Source: Callorhinus ursinus
Lineage: Eukaryota > Chordata > Mammalia > Carnivora > Otariidae
Length of the DNA stretch: 64,000 bases
Reading direction: 5' to 3'
NCBI RefSeq assembly: GCF_003265705.1
Contig: NW_020312785.1
Location: forward strand, 127,222,390-127,286,389
Positions 54,962-64,000 of the stretch are shown here, piece by piece; position 1 is the stretch's first letter, and the number at the start of each line of letters is the position of its first letter. The position numbers and the translations under genes were made by a program. The notes beneath the pieces were generated by a model that was not told the DNA's origin, did not search any database, and saw only the letters and a list, made by a program, of their open reading frames with translations.

Positions 54962-57492
54962 CACTTTTTTTTTTTTTTTATTGAGGTAATAGTTACAGAA
55001 CATAAAATCAACCATGTTAAAGTGTACAATTCAGGGGAATTTCATACATTTATAATGTTGTGCAATGATCACCTCTGTCTGTTCCAAAATATTTTCATCA
55101 CGCCAAAGGGAAACCCCATACCCATTAAGCAGTCACTCGCCATTACCCTCTCCATGGCGTCTAGAAACCACTAATTTGCTTTCTGTCTCCACGGATTTAG
55201 TTATTCTGGATATTTTGTATAAATGGAATCACATGGTATGTGACCCTTTGTGCCTGGCTTCTAACAGTTGATGGACATTTGCATTGTTTCCACTTTTTGG
55301 TGATTGGGAATAGTGCTACAGTGAACATTCCTGTACAAGTTTTTAAAATATCTATTATCAGTTCTTTTTGAGTATATACCTAGGAGTGGAATTTGTGGAT
55401 CATACAGTAATTAGTAAACTATTGTCCACAGTGGCTACATCATTTTACACTTCTCCCAGCAATACGTGAATGTTCTAATTTCTCTACATATTCAGCAACA
55501 CTTATTATTTCAGGTGTTGTTGTTGTAATTATAGCCATTCCAGTGGGTGTGAAGTGAAATCTCACTGTGGTTCTGATCTGCATTTCCCTAATGACTAACA
55601 AAGCTGGCATATTTTCATGTGCTTTTGGCCATTTTTATATCTCCTTTAGAGAAATGTCTAAAGAACAAGTCCAGTGGCCATTTTTCAACTGGCTTGTTTA
55701 CCTTTTTGTTATTGAGTTGTGAGGGTTCCTTATACAGTCACATTGATAGATCCTTATTAGATACGTGATTTGCAGATATTTTCTCCCATTCTGTAGTCTT
55801 GCCACCTTCTTGATAGTGTCCCTTGATGCATATTTTTTTTAATTTTGAAAGATAATTTTATAAAATTTATCTATTTTTTCTTTTATTCCTTGTTCTTTTG
55901 AGTCTTATCTAAAAATTCATTGTCAAATTCCATGAAGATTTACATCTATGTTTTCTACAAAGAGTTTAGCACTTCTATTTAGGCCTTTGGTTCATTCTGA
56001 GTTAATTTTTATATATGGTGTGAGATAGGGTCCAGTTAATTCTTTTGCATGTGGATAACCAGTTATCCCAGAAATATTTGTTGAGGAGACTATTCTTTTC
56101 CTATAGAATGGTACAGCATCTCTGTTGAAAATCAATGATCACAGACTTATGGGCTTATTTCAAGACTACTCCAATTGTCTATATGTCTATTCTCTTGCCA
56201 ATATCATACTGTTTTCATTATTGTGGCTTGTAGTAAGCTTTGAAATTAGGAAGTGTTAGCAGTCTAATTTATTTTACTTTTTCAAGATTGCTTTGGCTAT
56301 TTGAGATGCCCTGCAATCCCATATGAATTTTAGGTCAGCTTGTCCATTTATGTAAAAATGTCCGTTGAGATTTTAATAGAATCTGTACATTGAGTCTGCA
56401 CATTGCTTCAGGTGTTTATGCCAGCTTAATATTAAGTCTTCTAACACATGAATATGAGGTTTCTCTCCATTTATTTAGTCTTCTTTAACTTTTATCAGCA
56501 ATGTTTGATAGTTTTCACTATATAAGTCAAGCACCTCCTTGGTTATATTTACTCCTAAATATATTTTTTTATGCCGTTGTAAATGAAATAGTCTTTCTTA
56601 ACTTCATTTTTCAAACTGTTCACTCATTACTAGTACCTAGAAATACAATTGATTTTTGTACATTGATCTTGTATTCTACAATTTTGCCAAATTTGTTTAT
56701 TAGTTCTAATAGCATAGCTTTTTTGGGAGATTCATTAGGACTCCTTAGAATTTTCTATAACAAGATCATGTCATCTGCAAATAGAGATAGTTTTACTTCT
56801 TTATTTCTAATTTATAAGTCACTTATTTCTTTTTCTTGCCTAATTGCTGTCTAGAACCTCCAGTATTAGCATCTTTGTATTATACTTGATCTTTCCTCAT
56901 TGTGTAGACTATTAGCTGTGGGTTTTTCATAAATGTCCTTTACCACACTGAGAAAGTTGGCACCTATTCCTGGTTTGAGTGTTTCGTTTTGTTTTTAATC
57001 ATGAAACAGTATTGGATTTTGTCAAATGATTTTTATGCATCAATTGAGATAACCATGCATTTTATTTTTTTCCTTTCATTCCATTAATGTGGTGTATTAC
57101 ATTAATTGATTTCATATATTGAATTATCCTTGCATTCTTGGAATAAATCCCACTTGATCCTGGTGTATAATACTCTTAACAGGCTTCTGGATTCAGTTTG
57201 CTAGTATTTGCTTGAGGATTTTTGCACTGATATTAAAAATGGTTATCAGCCTATATGTTTCTCCTGATATCTTTATCTGGTTTTAGTATCAGGGCAATGC
57301 TGACCTCATAGAATGACAGGAAGTATATTCCCCTCCTAGAGTTTTAGAAGGACTGGTGTTCATTCATTTTTAAATGTTTGGTAAGATTCAACAGTGAAAC
57401 AATATGGTTTTGGGCTTTTTTTGTTGAGAGATTTATGATGATGATTATGATGATTACCAAATCACTCTCTACCTTTGTACTTATCTATTTTA
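54962..57492 (-). pseudogene. Old L1M LINE remnant, antisense: 3' UTR plus C-terminal ORF2 (decayed)
   Basis: A T-run at 54,966-54,979 is the reversed poly-A. Beyond it lie reversed 3' UTR words (gtgtacaattcaggggaatt, ctaatttgctttctgtctcc, aaatggaatcacatggtatg, gtatatacctaggagtggaa, gtgggtgtgaagtgaaatct, catttccctaatgactaaca). From about 55,850 the reversed ORF2 follows. On the minus strand, 56,763-56,798 still reads [12 protein letters not shown], including the reverse-transcriptase FADD catalytic motif. Stops and frameshifts elsewhere make it dead. ORF1, the endonuclease and the 5' UTR are absent. It was later split at 57,493 by a CAN SINE; a few bases more continue after 57,695. Confidence 0.93.
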
Positions 57493-57684
57493 TTTTTTTT
57501 ATTTTTAAAGATTTTATTTATTTGTTAGAGAGAGAGAGCACAAGCAGGGAGAGAGGGAGGCAGAGGAAGAAACAGGCTCCTTGTAGAGCAAGGAGCCTGA
57601 TGTGGGACTCCATCCCAGGACCCTGGGATCATGACCTGAGCTGAAGGCAGATGCTTAACTGACTGAGCCACCCAGGCGACCCTG
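57493..57684 (-). mobile_element. CAN SINE, antisense, inserted in the old L1
   Basis: T-rich start, aaagattttatttatttgtt, GA tract, gagcaaggagcctgatgtgg, ggaccctgggatcatgacct and head aactgactgagccacccagg. Perfect 11-bp duplication TATCTATTTTA at 57,482-57,492 and 57,685-57,695. Confidence 0.96.
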
Positions 57685-57699
57685 TATCTATTTTAAGTA

Positions 57700-58750
57700 T
57701 AAACTTCCCGCTAACAAAGCTGGAACTTAACTGAGACACTGTTTCCTTTCTCTCTCTGGTCAAAACACTTGCATTGTGAATCTACTGTGGCAAAGCCATC
57801 AAACAGGAGGGCCACACTGGGGTGAGATGGCAGTGGACTGTCTACTTAGCTGCTCTGGCTTGGAGATGCAGAACAGGTCATTTGCCATCTTAAAATTGGA
57901 AGCTATAGAAAATTGTTCTTATTATCTTAAAGGTATTGAAACTTGGGTGATTTAGAAGATAGATCATCTATAAGGAATTAATGTCTACTCATGAACTCTA
58001 AAAGGAAAACATAAACAATTAAGACATACCTCTCTCCACAAAGAGGAAAGTATATAATTTTTAACTTTTGTAAGAGACTGGATATCTTTCTTAAAAACTA
58101 TTGCTCAAGTCACACACTGGACAATCAGAGGCTACAGAAATGTCTAATTAATACATTTCCTGAAAGACAAGGAAATTGTGCATAAAAATCTAATTTATGG
58201 CTCATGAAAATGATATACATTAGCTACTATGGATTGTAATTCCAATATTGTCCAGGAGTTTATAATTATAAAGGAGTTAGCATATGTTAAATATTGTTTC
58301 CCAGAGAAGTAGAGGACAAGAAAGGCTTTGAGCTTCAAGTATGGGGATGAAATCATTTCTTTGATAAATCCAATTACTGTTTCCATAGGGAAATGGACTC
58401 ACTTCTTTGGGAAGGATTTTCCATTATTGTTTCCAAAACAACTTGTTTTTCCTTCACTTCAGAGCCCTGATGTGGAAGGTTCTGAGTCCCTTCAAAAGCA
58501 CAGAGTCAAAACATTATTTCTGTAACAAATCTCTTCAAATAAATAAAACACTTGAACCAGCACTTTATCACGCAGAAAAGGAATATTATTTTCCGAGTGG
58601 ATCCATTTTGGTGTATAAAGTGTAGCAGGTACAACCTAAACTACTTGTGTCTGGCTGACAGGCAAGGAAGTCCACATAGCCAGCTGAACCTGGTGATGAT
58701 TTTCCTGCTCTGGAGGCAGTAACATCTCCGCAGAACACTGTGCTGGCAGC
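57700..58750. other. Unassigned non-coding sequence
   Basis: No gene or repeat recognised. Confidence 0.5.
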
Positions 58751-58754
58751 CCCA

Positions 58755-58900
58755 TCTCAGCATGTGTGTGAACCCGAGCGAGTCACATGATCTCTGAGCC
58801 TTTTGTTTCCACACCTCTCATATAAATGCTTACCTGACCATGTGGGCAGGTTAATAACATAATGTTCATGAAATGCTTTGAAAGCCACCAGACCTAAGCA
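58755..58900 (+). repeat. MIR SINE
   Basis: 'tgtgaacccgagcgagtcac', 'atgatctctgagccttttgt', 'ttccacacctctcatataaa' and 'gttcatgaaatgctttgaaa' fit a sense MIR. Confidence 0.7.
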
Positions 58901-59463
58901 AAGGTAAATTTTCAAAGGTTTATGTGCAAATGATTGATTGGAGAGTGCTCCCAGGAGAAACAAGGAAGGGAGTCGGGGAAGAAGCACAAGGAAGGGGAAA
59001 AAGAGGGAAGGGTGGGAATGCAGGCAATCTTGATCTTGCAGGGATCTTTGGAGTTGTAATTATGTCAGTTTGTCTTGACTCACGGCAAGGTGGCTGTAAG
59101 TCATTCCTAAGGTCTCCCTTGTGGAATAAAAAACCCTTAGCCACTCTAGTTTTCGGTGTATGTGAGCAAAGCAGCTCTAAGAACCTGAGGGCACTCTTCC
59201 AAAGAGGATCACAGGTACGGGGGTACCTTAGAAACAAACCACCAAATGTGAGCGTGGGGGAATGGTGATCAAAGGGTAAAAGTGATCTGCTAGGATCGGG
59301 CTGGGCCAGGAAGTGTCCACTGTACCATTTTCCTTAACATTTCATTTTCTTTCCACATTTTCATTTGTTAACAGTGTTCTAAAAATTGTCTAGACACAAC
59401 TTTTGTTCTGTATAAGCACAGATATTTAAAATATCTTTGATTTTTTATCACTGATATTTAAAG
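58901..59463. other. Unassigned sequence with a purine-rich patch
   Basis: A G/A-rich patch lies at 58,955-59,020. Opposite-strand ORFs of 114 and 105 codons over it are composition effects. Confidence 0.45.
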
Positions 59464-59475
59464 TCAAGATGCTTT

Positions 59476-59675
59476 GGGGCACCTGGGTGGGTTCAGTAGG
59501 TTGAGCATCCAACTCTTGATTCGGTTCAGGTCATGATCTCAGGGTCCTGGGATCCAGCCCTGAATGGGCCTTCCCCCTCAGTGGGGAGTCTGCTTATCTC
59601 CCTTTCCCTCTGCCCCTCCCCCTGCTTGTGCTTTTTTTCCCTCTCTCTCAAATAAATAAAAAATAAATTATAAAA
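59476..59675 (+). mobile_element. CAN SINE, sense, older copy
   Basis: ggggcacctgggtgggttca, gtaggttgagcatccaactc, ggtcatgatctcagggtcct, gggatccagccctgaatggg, CT tract and aaataaataaaaaataaatt. Perfect 12-bp duplication TCAAGATGCTTT at 59,464-59,475 and 59,676-59,687. Its tctgactcttgattt-type body differs from the near-consensus copies at 50-54 kb. Confidence 0.96.
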
Positions 59676-59689
59676 TCAAGATGCTTTAA

Positions 59690-60785
59690 TAACTGTGCAA
59701 ATGAATTATGGTTACAGAACTCAGCATAAAGCCTATTCTATAATAAAATAGCCTTTAAAATGTTTCAGTTTTCAAGTTAATTTCACAATGAAGAAAAATA
59801 TTTTTCTTTAAATCTATGTAGAAGAGATGTGAAAACAGTTCAAGGCAATGTTGTTTGTTCTGGTACATAAAAGATACATATACCATCCCTGTCAAAATTT
59901 AAATAAAATGTAACTTTCACAGACAGAACATAAAGAAACAAAAGTCTTTTTCTCTTGCTTCACCATTTTTGAGTCTTCTTGAAATTGGACAAATTCAAGT
60001 AGTTTTTAAATATCTCCATATGAGATAAAGTTTGTGTGGAATCATTTATCCCAAGAGTCTTGGAAAGCAAATTGGTGGAGGGGGGAAATGCTTTAACAGG
60101 TCCCCCTGGGATAATTAATCATCGCTCATTTTGGAACTGCACTCAGCACCCGTGGCACTGTCATTTGAGGATGAGGAATTCAGTATTTTTCAAATTCAAT
60201 AGGAGTATTGTCGGGTTCTGTAGTGTTTCATTTCATGTTTAGACAATGAAAGACTCTTTGCTAGAAGTAACATCAAAAACCAAAGTTAAGGGATTTTTAT
60301 GAAGGTGTAAATTATTTCAGCTGAGAAGTCAGCATAGTCACAGGCCAAATTAAAACTACTGCATATTTTTTACCCATAATAAAACTATTTGCATACAATT
60401 ATGACTACATTAAAATGTGTTTGATGTGGTTGTTTTAGTAAATAGAATAGTATTTTTCTATACCACATGCCTATTGTTCACAATTCTTGTCCTCTATGAA
60501 TTCTTAGTTTCTTTTCTTCCATGATAAAATGTAATGCTGTCTCGAATTGAAAAGGCTAAATAGGTCTCTATTTGTGAGCTATAATTAAAATGAACACACG
60601 TGGTGATGGCAGTTACCAGTGAAGAGTAAGTTTTTAAGAAGTCAATCGGATGAAAAATTAAGTAAATCTATCACCAAGGAAGTGTTTCCATTTCTCCAGG
60701 GAATGCAGAAGGACTATGAATAAAAGATGATTCAAAAGTAGAGGCAGTGGTATTTCTTTTCCATTTGTCCAGCCTTGAACAAAGT
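59690..60785. other. Unassigned AT-rich non-coding sequence
   Basis: No gene or repeat recognised. Confidence 0.5.
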
Positions 60786-60789
60786 GTAG

Positions 60790-60935
60790 CCCCCCAGTGT
60801 GTGAAAACTGCATGGGGACAATCAGAAGACAAGAGTTTGAATTCTTCTGTCCACTTAAAGCTGTTCATCCCTAGGCAATTCATTTAACCCCTCTTGTCTT
60901 CAGATTCTTCCTAATTTACTTAATTTAAGCTGTTT
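60790..60935 (+). repeat. MIR SINE
   Basis: 'gaagacaagagtttgaattc', 'ttctgtccacttaaagctgt', 'ctaggcaattcatttaaccc' and 'ctcttgtcttcagattcttc' fit a sense MIR. Confidence 0.7.
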
Positions 60936-60954
60936 TTAATTTTTATTTATATTA

Positions 60955-61040
60955 TTTAATTTTACAGATGAGGAAGCTGAGTGTCCGAGCAATTAAGTAA
61001 TTTGTCCAAGATCATAAATGATGAAGGTGGGTCTATCTTG
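60955..61040 (-). repeat. MIR fragment, antisense
   Basis: 'tttacagatgaggaagctga', 'gcaattaagtaatttgtcca' and 'agatcataaatgatgaaggt' match antisense MIR. Confidence 0.75.
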
Positions 61041-61227
61041 GTTCACCGCTATTATATTTATATTGTTTCCACTATATTACCCCATTTTCCTCTATCATTT
61101 TATGATTAGAAAGAATGTTGCGTGGAAAATCAGTCTTAAGGACAAATATTTTATAACTATCATTATTTCTTCCTTGAGAAATTAAAGTTTAAAACCACAG
61201 TAAAACTTTCTGGAGGAGTCTAGAATA

Positions 61228-61435
61228 GAGCCATGCCATTTGCTATGATGGCCACTAGTCACATGTGGTTTTTTAAATTAATTTAAATAAAAAAATTACA
61301 AACTCCTCAGTTAAAAGAGTCATATTTCAAGTGCTTGATAGCCACATGTGGCTCCTGGCTACCATACTGGAAAGCACAAATAAGGAACATTTCATCATCA
61401 TACAAATTTCTATTGGGTAATGCTGACTAGAGTCT
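61228..61435. mobile_element. Class-II (DNA transposon) MER-type element, copy 1
   Basis: 'gatggccactagtcacatgt', 'ggttttttaaattaatttaa', 'tttcaagtgcttgatagcca', 'catgtggctcctggctacca', 'tactggaaagcacaaataag' and 'tctattgggtaatgctgact' match a common mammalian class-II element with 'agccacatgtggct' palindromes. The exact MER name is not assigned. Confidence 0.75.
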
Positions 61436-61739
61436 TGATCCAGGACTTCCAACATTGCATTTTATAGTCACTAGTGTTTTATTTGTTTTTTTGTTTAGTT
61501 TTGTTTTGTTTGTCTTACTCCTAGGCATGGTATTTTAACTTACGTTTACAACCATATATAGCAGTATTCATCTTCAAGTATTTTGGCTGGTATGTGCTCA
61601 CATGGAAATCATATTGTAAAATAAGAAATAAGCCCAGAATTCTGGAAACACAAACATTTTTTGTCATTAGAGAAGACAGTGCTAAAACTCCAACTCCAGG
61701 CAAGATGCAGCTTAGAGTCTTATAGACAAGAAGTCAAGT

Positions 61740-61862
61740 GAAGTAACGAAAAACCATTCTAAGATTCATAGATTTGTCTCTGATCATATGACTTTGACCT
61801 GCAGCTCCTCTGGAGACTAATTTCGTCGTTTATAAAATGAACGAGCTCAGCAATTTTTAAAC
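61740..61862 (+). repeat. MIR fragment
   Basis: 'ctctgatcatatgactttga', 'cctgcagctcctctggagac' and 'cgtcgtttataaaatgaacg' fit a diverged sense MIR. Confidence 0.5.
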
Positions 61863-62940
61863 ACCCCACCTCTGACATTAGGATTCCTCCCCCATCACAG
61901 CTAACCTCAGAGTTGCCAGGAGTATAGTACTCCTGCCTGACAAGACTGTATCTAACTTTCTCCTCTTCCATCTATCAAGTAGAGACGCTAATGACCAGTG
62001 AAATGGGCACAATTGCAGACATTGGGAAAGCATTGGCTACTGCTTGGAGCATGGGATCTCATAGAAAATGAAACATTTCCCCCTGGATAATTAGCATTTG
62101 GCTGAAATGCCTGCTGTATATCCTTTCTATTTACCTCCATTGACCAGATGATGGGAATCTGGAAGGTTACTTTCAGTGTGGTTTGGAAACCATAAAAATA
62201 TAATGTCTATAAATAAACAGTATTTTAATAAACATTGTTGCACATAACTTTATTCTCATTTGCCCTGCACAACTGATATGCACATAGCCAAACAGCAAAG
62301 CGTGCTTATTTGCTTATTACTCCAGTGGGGCCTGCTTCCTTCCTTCCACCCTTCCTCCTTCTCTCCCTCCCTCTCTCCCTTCCTTCCTTCCCTTCTGTTC
62401 TCTACCTTCCTTCCATTTGTAATTCTGTTTGTTACAACAATCTAAAATCCTTTTGCATTCTCTGTAGTAAAAATGTTATGATACAGGTATACAGTAACAC
62501 TCATGTTGGTATGGATTCCAACACCATCAAGATTCTTGCTCACTCCCTTTCTAAAATACTATTAGGATCACCAGCAATCTCCTCTAAGAATTCTATTTTC
62601 CAAGTGCTCTGTACCACTTTTTTAATTTTTAAAATCTACTTCCTCTGTTAAATATGATACTACTATTTTATTCCAGTTAATCAGGACCAAAGGAAACTAC
62701 ATGGACTAGAGAGAGTTTGTTTTGTGGTTAAGTGAGGTCATAATAAAAGTATACATAAAGCTAGTACTATTTTTATAGCGGAATAGAGCACAATGTCATT
62801 CTAGAATTTCTTCCTCCAAACCACACAATGCCTAATTTTTTATAGATGTTGTTGTCAGCACAAAGAAATGTATGTTACATAGTAATGACATTTAGCTTTC
62901 AAATCAAATCATAAAACTTTGTGTTTGTATTTCCCTCTAC
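61863..62940. other. Unassigned sequence with a pyrimidine-rich tract
   Basis: No gene recognised. A CCTT/CTCC pyrimidine tract lies at about 62,333-62,396. Confidence 0.5.
62333..62396 (+). repeat. Imperfect (CCTT)n polypyrimidine tract
   Basis: More than 60 bases almost free of G, with an occasional A: CCTT and CTCC units in an imperfect array. The 113- and 61-codon ORFs over it are composition artefacts. Confidence 0.9.
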
Positions 62941-62944
62941 TCAT

Positions 62945-63115
62945 GGTTTCCCAATTTTCCTGGTCAAAAAAGTTACTCAGGGCTCTTGTTAAAAATACAA
63001 ACCCTGGAACCTTCCCCTTGACCTAAAATAAGAATCTCAAGGGGAGAAACCTTAGAATCTGTATGTTCAGAAAACATCAGCAGTAATTTTTACAATGGGA
63101 GCCAAATTTGGAAGC
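62945..63115. mobile_element. MER5A-like hAT transposon, diverged
   Basis: 'gggctcttgttaaaaataca', 'aaccctggaaccttcccctt', 'aaaccttagaatctgtatgt' and 'gccaaatttggaagcc' give the MER5A order with strong divergence. Confidence 0.6.
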
Positions 63116-63282
63116 CATCAATATGCCTCCAGACAGAAATTGCATCACCTATGTGTGCTTTTTCTGAAATCAATGCCAACCTCCCTCCTATTTTTCTGAT
63201 GTGAGTCTAGCCCATTTCATAGTCCACAGTACTGTGGAAAACTAGAAGAAAGAAAGAGGGAGTAAATGAAAGATCTAGAATA

Positions 63283-63560
63283 GCACCATTCAATAAAAAT
63301 ATAATGCTAACTACAGGTATAATTTGCAATTTCCTAGAAGCTACATTTTAAAAAGTAAAAAAAAAAAAAAGAGCTAAAATTAATTTTGATAGCATATTTT
63401 ACATAACTTAATATTTCCAAAACATTATTATTTCAACATGTAAATAATATGAAAACTATTGAAGTAGTTTACATTTCTTTTTAGAACAAGGGCTTAGAAG
63501 TCTGATTTATACCTAAAGTGCACCTGTATTTGGCCTTGCCACTTTTTAAGGGTTCAGTGG
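63283..63560. mobile_element. Class-II MER-type element, copy 2 (same family as 61,228)
   Basis: 'accattcaataaaaatataa', 'gcaatttcctagaagctaca', 'agctaaaattaattttgata', 'gcatattttacataacttaa', 'tatttcaacatgtaaataat' and 'gtagtttacatttcttttta' match the longer form of the family seen at 61,228. Confidence 0.75.
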
Positions 63561-63662
63561 TCACTGTATCTGATGCAAATTTAGAATATATTGGTTATGA
63601 CACAATAACAGTAGACAGTAACTCTAATTTGTCCTACTCATTTATCTTGTAAAAAACTGCAA

Positions 63663-63866
63663 ATGGGGGACGTTTGGGTGGCTCAGGCAGTTGGGCAGCT
63701 GCCTTCGGCTCAGGTCTTGATCCCAGGGTCCTGGGATCAAGCCCCGCATCGGGCTCCTTGCTCAGTAGGGAGTCTGCTTCTCCCTCTGCCTGCCACTCCC
63801 CCTTTTTGTGCTTGTTGTCTCCCTCTCTCTGTGTCAAATAAATAAATAAGATCTTTAAAACAAAAC
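63663..63866 (+). mobile_element. CAN SINE, sense, near consensus
   Basis: gggggacgtttgggtggctc, gcagctgccttcggctcagg, tcttgatcccagggtcctgg, gatcaagccccgcatcgggc, CT tract and aaataaataaataagatctt. Duplication AAAACTGCAA at 63,653-63,662 and 63,867-63,876. Confidence 0.96.
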
Positions 63867-63877
63867 AAAACTGCAAC

Positions 63878-64000
63878 AGGGTAGCCTGGGTAGCTCAATC
63901 AGTTAAGTGTCTGACTCTTGGTTTTGGTTCAGGGTGTGATCTCATGGGTCATGAGATAAGGCCCCAAATCAAGCCCTGCATGGGGCTCTACACTTAGTGG
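63878..64000 (+). mobile_element. CAN SINE, sense, cut by the window end
   Basis: gggtagcctgggtagctcaa, tcagttaagtgtctgactct, tggttcagggtgtgatctca, 'aaatcaagccctgcatgggg'. It lies directly downstream of the copy at 63,663 in the same orientation. Its body is of the older tctgactcttg type. Confidence 0.95.

Noticed and set aside
56501..56854. 117-codon plus-strand ORF
   Set aside because: It is the antisense shadow of the decayed L1 ORF2 on the minus strand.
58920..59268. Opposed 114- and 105-codon ORFs
   Set aside because: Both arise from a purine-rich patch; no protein family recognised.
63663..63866. tRNA gene (A-box and B-box words present)
   Set aside because: The words belong to the CAN SINE, whose head derives from tRNA; no cloverleaf is intact here or in the other copies.
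1..64000. Bacterial-type features (operons, CRISPR, IS elements, phage)
   Set aside because: Codon-dense ORFs are absent and the repeat content is mammalian throughout; the regular repeats are microsatellites, not spaced CRISPR repeats.

Overview
The window is vertebrate nuclear DNA from a carnivoran mammal. The main evidence is 17 copies of the carnivore-specific tRNA-Lys-derived CAN SINE. Its head reads like TGGCTCAGTTGGTTAAGC, then come a B-box-like GGGATCGAGCCCC block, a CT-rich tract and an AATAAATAAAATCTTT tail. Two pieces of a carnivore-type L1 3' end are also present. All the SINEs look like the general caniform (bear/seal/mustelid-like) consensus, and none shows the dog-type GGGATCCCTGGGTGGCGCAGCGG head. 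An arctoid carnivore is therefore the best guess, by inference only. Behind these younger insertions lies the usual mammalian fossil layer: MIR, L2, MER5A-like hAT elements, MLT1-like LTRs and old L1M/HAL1-like pieces.

No complete protein-coding gene is visible. Every open reading frame of 60-160 codons that I checked is either inside a repeat or has no recognisable protein signature, start context or splice frame. The window behaves like an intron or intergenic desert with one real landmark, a CpG-dense block at about 14,860-15,450. It holds roughly 45 CpGs by eye, GC boxes and two G-quadruplex-capable tracts. Around it, from about 9,660 to 16,960, I recognise no interspersed repeat of any age, and no CAN SINE occurs from 676 to 17,234. 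Such a transposon-poor CpG island is typical of a regulated promoter of a developmental or transcription-factor gene. On the minus strand the island reads as a plausible first exon: a 27-codon upstream ORF, then a second ATG whose fourth codon is split by a TTTTG|GTGAGT splice donor at 14,820/14,821. I cannot name the gene with confidence.

Layout: 1-9,660 ancient repeats (MIR, L1M, MER5A, L2) with one CAN SINE; 9,660-16,960 repeat-poor sequence with the CpG island; 16,960-34,620 mixed repeats, including a tail-to-tail inverted SINE pair at 21.4-21.9 kb and a 427-bp young L1 3' end at 25.6 kb; 34,620-49,300 MLT1, MIR and a long degraded HAL1/L1ME-like element; 50,090-54,040 a dense cluster of five CAN SINEs in both orientations; 54,345-57,710 an old LTR/MER-type repeat followed by a 2.5-kb antisense L1 remnant that still shows the decayed reverse-transcriptase FADD motif; 57,700-64,000 more MIR, two copies of one class-II family and three CAN SINEs, the last cut by the window edge. 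I did not find a new gene system. The most informative material is the candidate promoter/first exon and the structure-forming repeats.
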